Origin: Chlorobiota bacterium
Lineage (GTDB): Bacteria; Bacteroidota; Ignavibacteria; OLB7
Direction of reading: 5' to 3'
Length of the DNA stretch: 64,000 nt
Assembly: GCA_016710285.1 (NCBI GenBank)
Contig: JADJXR010000001.1
Span: 2,730,501 to 2,794,500, forward strand
The notes below the pieces were generated by a model. That model saw only the letters and a program-made list of their open reading frames with translations. It was not told the origin of the DNA and ran no database searches. A program made the position numbers and the translations under genes. Shown piece by piece: positions 36,801 through 44,554 of the stretch. The stretch's first letter is position 1, and each line of letters starts with the position of its first letter.

Positions 36801-37348
36801 ACAGCGCGGGGGTGGAGATGATCGGGCGTTCCAACATGGATATCAATGCCACCTATCTGGACACCTTCCAGCTTCCGCCCGACTGCTACACGCTGGAGAT
36901 CACCACGAATGAAGGCTTCGGGCTGGCATATCCGCTGATCTCGGCAGTGGGAAGCGGAAGCGCGTCGTTGCGAAAAATTGAGGGAGGGAAAGTATCGGTG
37001 GTTCGCAGCCTTCCCGCAGATTTTGGGAAGCGGATGATCTTCAGCTTTGCCGTCGGCTTGCCAACCGGCGTTCCGGAAACCCCAGCGGAAGAATCTTGGA
37101 GTGAGGTCTATCCCAACCCGTCGCCTGGGGAGTTCACGGTGGAGGCAATGGGGAACTTCGGTGGCCGCCCGGTCAGCGTCACGGTGGTGGATCCGGCAGG
37201 GCGCGTGGTCAGCACCGAGCGTGTGCAGCCGAACGGCGACCAGCTGCTCCACACGCTTGACTTACGCGGCCAGCCCGCCGGAACCTACCTTGTCACCGTC
37301 AGCAACCAGAAGATGGTGGTGGCCAAAAAAGTGGTGGTAAGCAAATAG
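33851..37348 (+). CDS. PNGase F-like secreted protein with LamG-type insert and T9SS sorting domain
   Basis: 1165 residues, starting at the ATG that opens a signal peptide (1-23, ending GVAFAQ). Near the N-terminus, KCDPATTQDKYPYGEWDYIT resembles the first conserved block of peptide-N-glycosidase F. Residues about 286-458 form a concanavalin/LamG-3-like domain (SGDYVNVPD ... GGLAEFSVWNKEL). Residues about 635-800 resemble the second PNGase F domain (TGHGHEG, CCEWANKKHY, NWAPPRAGWCPGA). A beta region follows, and the last 85 residues are a T9SS type A sorting domain (VYPNPSPGEFTVEA ... GTYLVTVS). Possible role: extracellular glycoprotein deglycosylation. Activity is inferred; catalytic acids were not mapped with certainty. 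Confidence 0.78.
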   Translation: MIPSRILATLLCFCFLSGVAFAQSGDSLIIQTLTWKDITKRKGTWQFPPKDRWEKILMLQNLKCDPATTQDKYPYGEWDYITNAMLYDSTGVIDSLKKTHSSFMIGAAAPDSFAYTTGATYTIQQRWQQYRTITATTQETETAIGTETHQLSLPLNSDTEIGKGVYLWTADELKAAGLTAGPITGLTLAAVTPGATLRNLTVRMKGTTLAALAADRYDNSGFATVYQRNTTITAGSKIRIDFTTPFAWNGTANLMVELSCDGGTGVHLVGSTTPLPTSLTATDTTGYIEFGSGDYVNVPDAAAPFGQLDSAVTVSFWALGDRSLPSNTYAFEGRDAEGNRVLNVHLPWSDGNIYWDAGNNGGAFDRINKAATADAQKGGWNHWAFTKNVRTGAMRIFLNGKLWHSGSGKAMAMSGITTFVVGRGTSPNSDSYRGGLAEFSVWNKELDTAAILNLMNRSITPDNPNYQNLILYYPLNDATGTTASDGSASSHNGVMMGLPIYRRMTGDGIFRRFTASGIRPNVGFLRGQYDSQLDSAIVADTLLNSPTTVVMFEHPTDPTIPTDTLAVWPAGYSYTYAPDGSKADSTAVPARVTLRANVREYYQKFEVVDVVELGRFITPYGIGLDLGPNGFTWIYDVTDYAPYLHDQVTISAGNQQELIDLKFLFIRGTPPRDVVRVNHVWPSSGSYSYRSLAENTAITEQAVKIDPAAKGFRIKTRITGHGHEGTYDPNLNLIHCCEWANKKHYLHINGVERFAWDIWQNDNCAMNPVMAQGGNWAPPRAGWCPGATVDDYEFELTPYVSGDSVRLDYSIDPVPANNTGQGTGNYVMTMDMIQYGAPNFQRDATVDAIIKPTSWEFYRRFNPMCSNPIVRIKNTGATEMTSAEIRYGVVGGASRTFGWTGRLKFLETATLEVPFAAGDWYSGGVGDKEFFAEVITVNGAADEYPRNNKAATTFTPAPVYAATEYIFRIKNNAIPNDVAYTLKNSAGVEMIGRSNMDINATYLDTFQLPPDCYTLEITTNEGFGLAYPLISAVGSGSASLRKIEGGKVSVVRSLPADFGKRMIFSFAVGLPTGVPETPAEESWSEVYPNPSPGEFTVEAMGNFGGRPVSVTVVDPAGRVVSTERVQPNGDQLLHTLDLRGQPAGTYLVTVSNQKMVVAKKVVVSK

Positions 37349-37355
37349 CAACGTG

Positions 37356-37386
37356 AAGCCGCCCCGGCACAGTCGGGGCGGCTTTT
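37356..37386 (+). terminator. Rho-independent terminator
   Basis: Perfect 11-bp stem aagccgccccg / cggggcggctt with a 7-nt loop and tttt at its end, 8 bp after the PNGase F-like stop codon. Confidence 0.85.
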
Positions 37387-37417
37387 CCAATCCTTCACAT
37401 CCTCCCAGCAACCCTTG

Positions 37418-38653
37418 ATGACCTGCTCGATTCTTTGCATTGGCGATGAACTTCTGATTGGCCAGGTGGTGAACACCAACGCCTCCTGGCTGGGGGATCA
37501 ACTCACCTCGATTGGTGTGGCCGTTGTGGCAATCAACACAATTGGCGATGGGCGCGAAACGATCGCCCAGGAAATCCAGCGATTAGCCGCCACCAGCGAT
37601 CTGCTGATGATCAGCGGCGGGCTTGGCCCCACCCACGACGACCTTACCCGCGAAGCAATCTGCGACCTGCTGGGCTGCGGCCTTCGGGTTGATGAAGATC
37701 AACTGCGAAGAATTGAGCAGCGATTTGCCGAGCGTGGCCTTCAGCTGAACGAGCGGAGCATCCGCCAAGCCTCCGTCCCCGAAGCCTGCCGCACGTTGGT
37801 CAACAATTACGGCAGCGCGCCGGGGCTGGCGTTCACCATTGGATCTTGCCGTGCCTACGCGCTTCCGGGCGTGCCGTCGGAGCTGAAGGGGATTTTTACG
37901 GAGGAGATCACCCCTGAAATCGCTTCCGAAGCCAGCGCCATTGCCCGCCAAACATTCCTGATTTTTGGTCCCGCCGAGTCGGCACTGGCCGATAGTTTGC
38001 AGGGGCTGAATGCCTTGTTGGGCAACGGCGTTTCGCTGGCGTATCTCCCTTCGTTTGGTGGGATTCGCCTGCGTGCCATGCGCAACGGCAGCGGCGCAGA
38101 TACGCGCCAGCGTTTCCAGCAATTGGTGGAAGGGATTGCAACGCTGGCCGCCAAATGGATCGTCAGCGACCGTGACGAAACGATGGCCGAAGCGGTGGGA
38201 AGATTGCTTGCCGAGCGGGGGCTAACGCTTTCGGTTGCCGAATCGTGCACCGGAGGAACCGTTGGGATGATGCTGACCGAAACCCCGGGGAGCAGTGGTT
38301 ATTTTTTAGGGGGGATTATCAGCTACGCCAACAGCCTGAAGCGGGAGATGCTGGGCGTTGCCGAAAGCGATCTGCGGGAGCATGGGGCAGTCAGCCAGCA
38401 GGTGGCCGTAGCGATGGCGCGTGGCGTGCGGGACCGCACCGGAAGCGACCTTGCCGTTGCCGTCACCGGAATTGCCGGCCCAGATGGCGGCAGCGCGGAA
38501 AAACCAGTTGGGACGGTTTGGATTGCCGCCGTCAGCAGCGGCCAAACGATGGTGGAACGCTTCCAGCTTGGCCGCGAACGAAACGTCGTCCGCACCCGCG
38601 CCGCGAACATCGCGCTGAATTTGGTGAGGAGGTTGGTGGTGGAAGTGGGGTGA
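37418..38653 (+). CDS. cinA: CinA, competence/damage-inducible protein (NMN amidohydrolase family)
   Basis: 411 residues from the ATG at 37418 (a TTG directly before it is less likely). The N-terminal MoaB-like domain begins SILCIGDELLIGQVVNTNA and contains ISGGLGPTHDDLTREA. The C-terminal CinA domain (about 255-405) carries VAESCTGGTVGMMLTETPGSSGYF and AVTGIAGPDGG, typical of the nicotinamide-nucleotide amidase active site. Normal family length. The last 21 codons plus stop are duplicated exactly 1.39 kb downstream, flanking an AT-rich gene. Confidence 0.93.
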   Translation: MTCSILCIGDELLIGQVVNTNASWLGDQLTSIGVAVVAINTIGDGRETIAQEIQRLAATSDLLMISGGLGPTHDDLTREAICDLLGCGLRVDEDQLRRIEQRFAERGLQLNERSIRQASVPEACRTLVNNYGSAPGLAFTIGSCRAYALPGVPSELKGIFTEEITPEIASEASAIARQTFLIFGPAESALADSLQGLNALLGNGVSLAYLPSFGGIRLRAMRNGSGADTRQRFQQLVEGIATLAAKWIVSDRDETMAEAVGRLLAERGLTLSVAESCTGGTVGMMLTETPGSSGYFLGGIISYANSLKREMLGVAESDLREHGAVSQQVAVAMARGVRDRTGSDLAVAVTGIAGPDGGSAEKPVGTVWIAAVSSGQTMVERFQLGRERNVVRTRAANIALNLVRRLVVEVG

Positions 38654-38655
38654 AT
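38592..38655 (+). repeat. 64-bp direct repeat, left copy (3' end of cinA)
   Basis: Begins gcacccgcgccgcgaacatc and ends gtggaagtggggtgaat. It covers the last coding part and stop of cinA. The identical sequence lies at 39981-40044; all 64 bases match. Confidence 0.95.
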
Positions 38656-38809
38656 GGTCGGGTATGTTTTTGCCGGATGCAGCATCAGTTTCCAGATGCC
38701 AACCTTCCTGTTGTTACGCCGCCATAGTGGCAACGTCCTGTTCGGGTTACGGACACAGCAACGGCCACGTTCGCTGGTTTGGGCACACAACAACCAATCC
38801 TTTCCGAAG

Positions 38810-39976
38810 ATGAAGCTGCTACGCAAACAACTCCTACCTGTACTGATCCTTGCAACATTTGCGGTGAACAGTAATCTGGCATTCTCTCAATGGAAGAGCA
38901 TTGAAAACGAAGAATATCCGGTTGATTTTTTATGTACCCTCTATCAATCCTCACGTACCAACGACACCAATGCTTTGTTTCCAAACTATGAATACCTACT
39001 ACGTAGCTCCAGCGGCCTTCTGCATCATATCGGCCAGTTCGCATTTCTGGAATGCGATTCAAATTTGTTGATCTTTTCAAATGTAAGGGACCACTTTGCA
39101 AGCAAAGTGGAGAGCGCATTCCCAGATGATATTGCGATATCCAATGGGGTTATTTACCATGATACTTGGTTCATCTGTACGAATCATGGCATTATGAGTT
39201 CTGAAGATAAAGGCCATAACTGGAAGTCTGTAAACTGTGGAATACCCATAAGAAGCCACAGATCTATTCGGGAAGAAGTTCATCCTGATGGCTCAGTAAC
39301 GTTATGGCATCCATTGGTTGATCATATGATATCACTATATGAAATAGGTGTTTTCCATGATAAATTAATTATATACACACGTGAAGGGCTGTTCTACTTA
39401 CATAAAAATTGTTGGAAGGAATTCGATGCAAATATTTCATCAGATTATTTTTCAATTAGAGTAATATCTAATAAAATGCTGGTCTTTGTTAGAGATATGC
39501 TACATGGGGAGTTTAAGTATTCTGAACAGGAAGAGCAAAGTGAGAAATATGAGTTGATAGTATTTTATGAAGGAAAAAAGATCAAATGTAATTTGCCTAA
39601 AAAACCAGTAGAAGGCATTTCATACTTTCCTTATGATGACAAATTATTCTGCTCTTACATAGATGGCAGCCTATTCGCTCTTATCAATAAAGGAGCAGCC
39701 TGGGAGGAATGCGGGCAAGGTTTGCCCGTAAGCCGCTTGAGAAACGATAATGGTTATGGCAGCTATTTTGTTTGTGCCAATAGATTGTTCCGTTCTTACG
39801 CCAATGGTGGATTGTTCGTGTTTATCAATAAAGAAAAAACATGGAAAGATTGCAGGCAAGGCTTGCCTACAGATCGCCCGCTAAAGGTGAAATCGCTATT
39901 CCTCTATAACAACGACATTATTCTGACCACAGCAGATAAAAGAATTTACCGCCGTGATTACCGCGAAATCCCATAA
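38810..39976 (+). CDS. AT-rich exported protein with degenerate BNR-like repeats
   Basis: 388 residues from the ATG at 38810, which opens a signal peptide (LLPVLILATFAVNSNLAFSQ). The body has widely spaced repeats like SSEDKGHNWKSVNCGIP, NKGAAWEECGQGLP and NKEKTWKDCRQGLP, each followed by a variable strand. This is the Asp-box/BNR-type pattern W-x-x-x-x-x-GLP. No T9SS sorting domain is evident. Base composition is clearly lower in GC than the rest of the window, especially 39050-39680. It lies wholly between two perfect 64-bp direct repeats of the cinA 3' end. Function unknown; probably acquired. Confidence 0.72.
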   Translation: MKLLRKQLLPVLILATFAVNSNLAFSQWKSIENEEYPVDFLCTLYQSSRTNDTNALFPNYEYLLRSSSGLLHHIGQFAFLECDSNLLIFSNVRDHFASKVESAFPDDIAISNGVIYHDTWFICTNHGIMSSEDKGHNWKSVNCGIPIRSHRSIREEVHPDGSVTLWHPLVDHMISLYEIGVFHDKLIIYTREGLFYLHKNCWKEFDANISSDYFSIRVISNKMLVFVRDMLHGEFKYSEQEEQSEKYELIVFYEGKKIKCNLPKKPVEGISYFPYDDKLFCSYIDGSLFALINKGAAWEECGQGLPVSRLRNDNGYGSYFVCANRLFRSYANGGLFVFINKEKTWKDCRQGLPTDRPLKVKSLFLYNNDIILTTADKRIYRRDYREIP

Positions 39977-39980
39977 CCCT

Positions 39981-40044
39981 GCACCCGCGCCGCGAACATC
40001 GCGCTGAATTTGGTGAGGAGGTTGGTGGTGGAAGTGGGGTGAAT
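39981..40044 (+). repeat. 64-bp direct repeat, right copy
   Basis: Exact copy of 38592-38655, starting 5 bp after the stop of the AT-rich gene. It has no coding role here. Confidence 0.95.
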
Positions 40045-40115
40045 ATACTCTGTCCAGAACGGCCAAAAGCCATCCCTGAGCATTGCAGATTAGGAAGCGA
40101 AAGAATCTGGCTTTG

Positions 40116-40619
40116 TCAATAATTAGCCATAGCCTTCACAATCTTCGCTGTCGTCACAATCTGCCCGGTGTGGCGTTGGGTGTGTTCGGCGGCGTGCACC
40201 AAAATTCCGAAGACGTTGCTGGGGAGCTTTGCCCGGCCAACACCGCGAGCCTCCAAAAACATTTCGCGAGGGGTTGCCCGGTAGTGGTCCATGGCGTTTG
40301 CAATGGCTGCGCGAAGCTCCGATAGCAATTCGGAAAGCTCCATCCCTGGCTCCCCTTGCAGCGCGATTGCTGCGCGTTGCTCATCGCTAAGCTGCCCGCC
40401 GCGTGCGTAGATCATCAAGGAGTTCATGCTCCCCGCAATGTGCCGCAGATGGAAACCGATCGAGGCAGCCCCGCCCGGGCGGCTCCACACTTGTTCCAGC
40501 GTTAGCCCCTCCACCGCTCTCTCAATTTCTTCCTCGGCTTGAAGAAGGATGTGCGCAGCAGGCATCAGGTAAGGGTCAATATTGGGGACGGGGCCGCGTA
40601 GCCAGGCTTCAGGTTGCAT
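40116..40619 (-). CDS. DinB-family (DfsB-like) putative metal-dependent enzyme
   Basis: 167 residues, four-helix-bundle type. The conserved histidines appear in FHLRHIAGS (about 57-60) and in GILVHAAEHTQRHTGQI near the C-terminus, giving the His triad that binds a metal in DinB/YfiT-like proteins. Proteins of this superfamily act as thiol-dependent transferases or are of unknown role. Starts at the ATG at 40617-40619. Monocistronic and facing the cinA region. Confidence 0.8.
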   Translation of the reverse strand: MQPEAWLRGPVPNIDPYLMPAAHILLQAEEEIERAVEGLTLEQVWSRPGGAASIGFHLRHIAGSMNSLMIYARGGQLSDEQRAAIALQGEPGMELSELLSELRAAIANAMDHYRATPREMFLEARGVGRAKLPSNVFGILVHAAEHTQRHTGQIVTTAKIVKAMANY

Positions 40620-41125
40620 GATCGGTCAGGTTGGGTTTGGCGCACGGCAAAGATTGCAAGAGCCGTCCGGCTCCGAATTCGCAATCCCCCACGTGGCGGT
40701 TGGCTTGTGTGGCGGATGCGAAGGATGCTTGCAATCCTGCGCGCGAGCAATGGTAGATGTTGTTTGCCCAAAAATAGGCTTCTGCGCCAACATAGTGCCA
40801 CCGCACGGCGGCCGCTGCGGCAAATGCCTATCTGTCAGATGCCGTATTCGTGGCTGCCGAAACTTTTCCGGCGTTGGCCGTGTTTTCTCACCCGTCCAAA
40901 TTCCCCTTGCACGGGTGAGGTGCGGGCGGCTATATTGACCCCCGAATCAACAGACGAGAAACTCAACAGAGGACGCATTTATCGAGCAATTTCGAGACCC
41001 TGTACGCCGTTTTAACAGCTCAGGAGCAGATGCAAAGCACCAACTGATACGAAGAACCATCGTGTTTTTTATGGCACGATAGCGTTTGCATTGCTGGAAT
41101 TGAACGTAAATTGCGCACTAACTCA
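40620..41125. other. Intergenic region upstream of porV with a 9-bp hairpin
   Basis: 506 bp with no convincing gene. A perfect inverted repeat ctcacccgt (40887-40895) / acgggtgag (40911-40919) lies upstream of a TATATT at about 40931. This could be an operator and -10 element for the porV-like gene, or a hairpin ending an unseen upstream transcript. Short ORFs in the region lack coding character. Confidence 0.4.
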
Positions 41126-42229
41126 ATGAGAATCTCCAATATGTGGACATCTGCCTTGCGCCGGTTGCTGCCGGCATTTTCGCTGCTATGGCTTGCGCCG
41201 ATCGTGGTATCGGCCCAGACAACCGGCGGCGGTTCTGCGGTTCCTTTCCTGCTGATTTCGCCAAACGCACGGAACAGTGCTATCGGTGAATCGGGGACGG
41301 GGACGGCAAACGACATCAACGCAACATTCTGGAACATCGGCGGGCTGGCCTACCAGAAGAATACGCAGCTGGGGCTGACGTACTCCAAATGGCTGCCGCA
41401 GTTCAATGCCGATCTCCATTACAGCTATCTGGCCGGCTCCACCTTCGTCAACGATCTTGATGGGGTGCTGAGCGGCCAGATCACATTTCTGGACCTTGGC
41501 GAGTTCCAACAAACGTTCGAGAACGGCCAGGCCGGGCAGAAATTCCGCTCGCTAGAGTTCGCTATCGGTGTTGGATATGCCACCAAACTTTCCGATGATG
41601 TCGGAGCCGGTATCCAAGCCAGGTTCATCCAGTCGAATCTTTCCTCGGTTCCCGTTGCCAACGAGCAGGGAAGCGGGATTGGCCGAAGCGTCGGGTTCGA
41701 CATCGGCGCAATCTGGAAGCCGCAGACCGATTGGGGAATGCCCAAAGACTTTCTGAGCCTGGGCGCGACCATCACGAACATCGGTCCAAAAATCCACTAC
41801 ATTGACATCGCCCAAGCCGACCCGCTTCCAACCATGTTCCGCTTCGGAACCGGGCTCCATCTTGTGCAAGATGAGTTCAACGACCTCACCTTCTCCTTGG
41901 ATATTGCCAAGCTGCTGGTGAACCGCCCAAGCGACCGCGAAGTTGATCCTGTGCCAAAGTCCTTGGTGACCGCATGGAGCAACGGAAAAGGGGTGGAGCT
42001 TGCAACCGGGTTGGAATATTGGTACGAGCAACTGGTGGCCTTGCGCGCCGGATACTTCACCGAATCGGCCAACGGCGGCAACCGCGAGTTCCTCACCTTT
42101 GGTGCTGGGCTTCGGTACGACATCTACGGCTTCGACTTCAGCTACATCAACACGATTGAGGACACCCACCCGCTGGCAAACACCCTGCGATTTACGCTGG
42201 TGGTGGATTTCGATAAAGTCGTGAAGTAA
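41126..42229 (+). CDS. porV: PorV-family outer-membrane protein (T9SS)
   Basis: 367 residues from the ATG at 41126 (a TTG 15 bp upstream is less likely). Signal peptide ends near PIVVSAQ. Family features: FLLISPNARNSAIGESGTGTA with ATFWNIGGLA directly after, then FADL-like barrel strands and a C-terminus of alternating hydrophobics ending in VDFDKVVK. This is the PorV/LptO (UPF0164) pattern. PorV binds the C-terminal sorting domains of T9SS cargo at the outer membrane and shuttles it to the attachment machinery. The window encodes at least two clear cargo proteins (7036, 33851) and one probable one (18183). Paralogues such as PorQ-like proteins exist, so exact identity is probable rather than certain. 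Confidence 0.8.
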   Translation: MRISNMWTSALRRLLPAFSLLWLAPIVVSAQTTGGGSAVPFLLISPNARNSAIGESGTGTANDINATFWNIGGLAYQKNTQLGLTYSKWLPQFNADLHYSYLAGSTFVNDLDGVLSGQITFLDLGEFQQTFENGQAGQKFRSLEFAIGVGYATKLSDDVGAGIQARFIQSNLSSVPVANEQGSGIGRSVGFDIGAIWKPQTDWGMPKDFLSLGATITNIGPKIHYIDIAQADPLPTMFRFGTGLHLVQDEFNDLTFSLDIAKLLVNRPSDREVDPVPKSLVTAWSNGKGVELATGLEYWYEQLVALRAGYFTESANGGNREFLTFGAGLRYDIYGFDFSYINTIEDTHPLANTLRFTLVVDFDKVVK

Positions 42230-42272
42230 CGGCCAAGCAAAGCAGACGAAAAACACACTGTCCCGAACGAGA

Positions 42273-42311
42273 CGACCCGCTGAGCAACTGCCAAGCGGGT
42301 CGTTTTTTTTG
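42273..42311 (+). terminator. Rho-independent terminator of porV
   Basis: Perfect 10-bp stem acgacccgct / agcgggtcgt with a 12-nt loop, then a run of eight T. It lies 43 bp after the porV stop. Confidence 0.92.
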
Positions 42312-42343
42312 TTGGATACTCTTCTCTCCGCCCCCCCCCCGTT

Positions 42344-43279
42344 CTACGGCCTTCCGCCCCCCATTGCTCGGGCGCGTCGTTCGGCTTCAAGGGCGCGGGA
42401 GTCGGTGGGGAAGGTGAGCATAAATTTTTCGTAGGCGTGCATCCCTTCCTCGCTGTTGCCGGCGGCCACCGATTCCTCGGCAAACCGGAAGAGCGGGTCG
42501 GGCATTGCCGGGTGCATTGCCACCGCCGTTCGGAAGGCTTCGGCAGCGGCGGCGTGGTTCCCGGCTTTTGCGTGGGTGTTCCCCAGCCGCATCCAGTTGC
42601 CAGCATCTTCCGGGATCAGGTCCACCAGCGATTCCAAATCTTCTGCTGCTTGGCCGTACTGCCGCAGCTTGCTCAGCAAATTTGCCCGCTGCAACCGGGC
42701 TTGCGCAAACCGTGGGTTCAGCGCGATTGCCGTGTCCAGATGGGCAAGGGCTTGGCTGGTGGAGTCTATCATCCCCCATGCTTCGGCAATCAGCGTGTGG
42801 GCCCGCACAAACTGCGGCTCCGCAATTAACGCCCGCTGCAACCAGAAAATGGCGGTGTCCGGCTCGGAGTTGTCCAGCATCACATCGGCGTAGGTGTACC
42901 AGGCGATTGGATTGCCAGCGTTGGCCGCCATCATTGCCGTGGCAACGGTGTGCTCCTGCTCCGGCAGCTTGCGCGACTTGTACACGGCGATGATCTTCTG
43001 ATACTCTGGAACCAAGGTCGGATCGGTGGCGATTGCCCCCCAGGCAGCAGCAATCGCCGAGTCCTGTGCCGGGGCCGTTGGTGCTTTCCGTGCCGTGGGG
43101 GGAATCGAGTCGGGCCGGGCAGCTGCGGGGAATGCCATCCCCCCTTGCTGCTCCGCTTGCGCCGGCATAGATAGAGCCGCCATTGCTCCCCAAACGAGCA
43201 GGGCCGCCCACCGCCAAGCCGTTACGCCAGCAATCCGCACGGTTCGTTTCTGTTTGATGAGTCGCTTCGTATTCGCCAT
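42344..43279 (-). CDS. Tetratricopeptide-repeat protein
   Basis: 311 residues from the ATG at 43277-43279. An N-terminal hydrophobic segment (AALLVWGAMAALSMPAQA) is either a signal peptide with a long n-region or a membrane anchor. From about residue 100 onward, TPR units are visible (AIFWLQRALIAEPQFVRA, ALAHLDTAIALNPRFAQA, AGNHAAAAEAFRTAVAMHP). Probably periplasmic or exported and a protein-interaction scaffold. Divergent from mltG with 58 bp between start codons. Confidence 0.8.
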   Translation of the reverse strand: MANTKRLIKQKRTVRIAGVTAWRWAALLVWGAMAALSMPAQAEQQGGMAFPAAARPDSIPPTARKAPTAPAQDSAIAAAWGAIATDPTLVPEYQKIIAVYKSRKLPEQEHTVATAMMAANAGNPIAWYTYADVMLDNSEPDTAIFWLQRALIAEPQFVRAHTLIAEAWGMIDSTSQALAHLDTAIALNPRFAQARLQRANLLSKLRQYGQAAEDLESLVDLIPEDAGNWMRLGNTHAKAGNHAAAAEAFRTAVAMHPAMPDPLFRFAEESVAAGNSEEGMHAYEKFMLTFPTDSRALEAERRARAMGGGRP

Positions 43280-43337
43280 TCGGACGTGGGATGTATCTTC
43301 AAGTTCTGCAAAGAAATTACCGATAGAAGAAACTACA

Positions 43338-44369
43338 ATGCCACAGGGCCGCTCCGCAAGGAATTCTCTGCTGAAAAATGTCAGTATTGTTCTGATCGCT
43401 TGCCTCATCATTGTGGTGGGCTGGTTTGCATACTCCATCTGGAGTAGTTCTTCCGACTCCAACCAGGTGATCGTGAAAATCCCGGCGGGGGCCTCGTTTG
43501 CTGAGGTGCTGGACACGCTTACGGAGGCCGGGTTGGTCAGCAACTCCATCGCCTTCCGCCTGCTGGCGGTCACCACCGGAAGCGACGGGAAGATTCGGCC
43601 CGGAACCTACAAGTTCACCCGCGGAATCTCCAACGCCGCACTGCTGAACGCGTTGGTGGAAGGGCGGTCCTCGGTGCGGATGAAAGTCACCTTCCCGGAA
43701 GGGAGCACCATCCGGCGAATGGCCGCGATCCTCACGCGTGAAATCGGGGTGGACTCCGCAGCGTTTGTGCGGCTGGCGAACGACCGGAAGTTCCTAGAAA
43801 CAATCGGCATCAACGCCTCCACCGCCGAAGGCTACCTGATGCCCGACACCTACTTCCTGTATTGGGGCGAGCAGCCGGAAACGGTGCTGGCGCGGATGTC
43901 GGAAACCTTCCGCGCATTCTACACCGACAACCTGAAGAAACTTGCCGCCGCGCAAGGGCTTACCCCCTACGAAGCGATTATCCTTGCCTCCATTGTGGAA
44001 GGGGAAGCACGCACCGAAGGCGACCGCCCGATTATCGCCGGGCTGTACCTGAACCGTTTGCGGCGCGGAATGAAATTGGAGGCCGATCCCACCATCCAGT
44101 ACGTCCTTCCCGATGGCCCCCGGCGATTGTTGTACAAAGATTTGGAAATGGACAACCCCTACAACAGTTACCGCTACAAGGGGCTTCCTCCAACGCCAAT
44201 CAACAACCCCGGGCGGGCCTCCATCACCGCCACGCTGAAGCCCGCAAGCCATGGCTACCTGTACATGGTTGCCAAAGCCGACGGCAGCGGCCAGCACACC
44301 TTCAGCCGCACCGGCGCCGAGCACGAGCAAGCCGTGAAACTCTACCGCAAGCGGGTGGGGACGGAGTGA
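43338..44369 (+). CDS. mltG: Endolytic murein transglycosylase MltG
   Basis: 343 residues from the ATG at 43338. A single membrane helix at about 14-33 (VSIVLIACLIIVVGWFAY) precedes a LysM-like region and the YceG/MltG catalytic domain. The key block is ASIVEGEARTEGDRPIIAGLYLNRL with the catalytic Glu, then LEADPTIQYVLP and NNPGRASITATLKP. Cleaves nascent peptidoglycan strands in the periplasm and sets glycan length. Length and layout are standard. 22 codons separate the ATG from the frame's nearest upstream non-homologous sequence, so the start is well supported. Confidence 0.93.
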   Translation: MPQGRSARNSLLKNVSIVLIACLIIVVGWFAYSIWSSSSDSNQVIVKIPAGASFAEVLDTLTEAGLVSNSIAFRLLAVTTGSDGKIRPGTYKFTRGISNAALLNALVEGRSSVRMKVTFPEGSTIRRMAAILTREIGVDSAAFVRLANDRKFLETIGINASTAEGYLMPDTYFLYWGEQPETVLARMSETFRAFYTDNLKKLAAAQGLTPYEAIILASIVEGEARTEGDRPIIAGLYLNRLRRGMKLEADPTIQYVLPDGPRRLLYKDLEMDNPYNSYRYKGLPPTPINNPGRASITATLKPASHGYLYMVAKADGSGQHTFSRTGAEHEQAVKLYRKRVGTE

Positions 44370-44554
44370 GGGAGAAGGGGGGAGGGGAAGATGAGTGTTG
44401 ATCCAATGGTATTCTGTGGCATGGCTCACACGCCCGGAATCCGCGTGCCTTCACTTGCTGTCTGTGGCTACCCACGTCATGCTTATCGTGCAACAGGAAC
44501 TATTTTCCTTCTACGGCAAGCACCTGCATTGTTCACATCAACCCTTCAACATCT

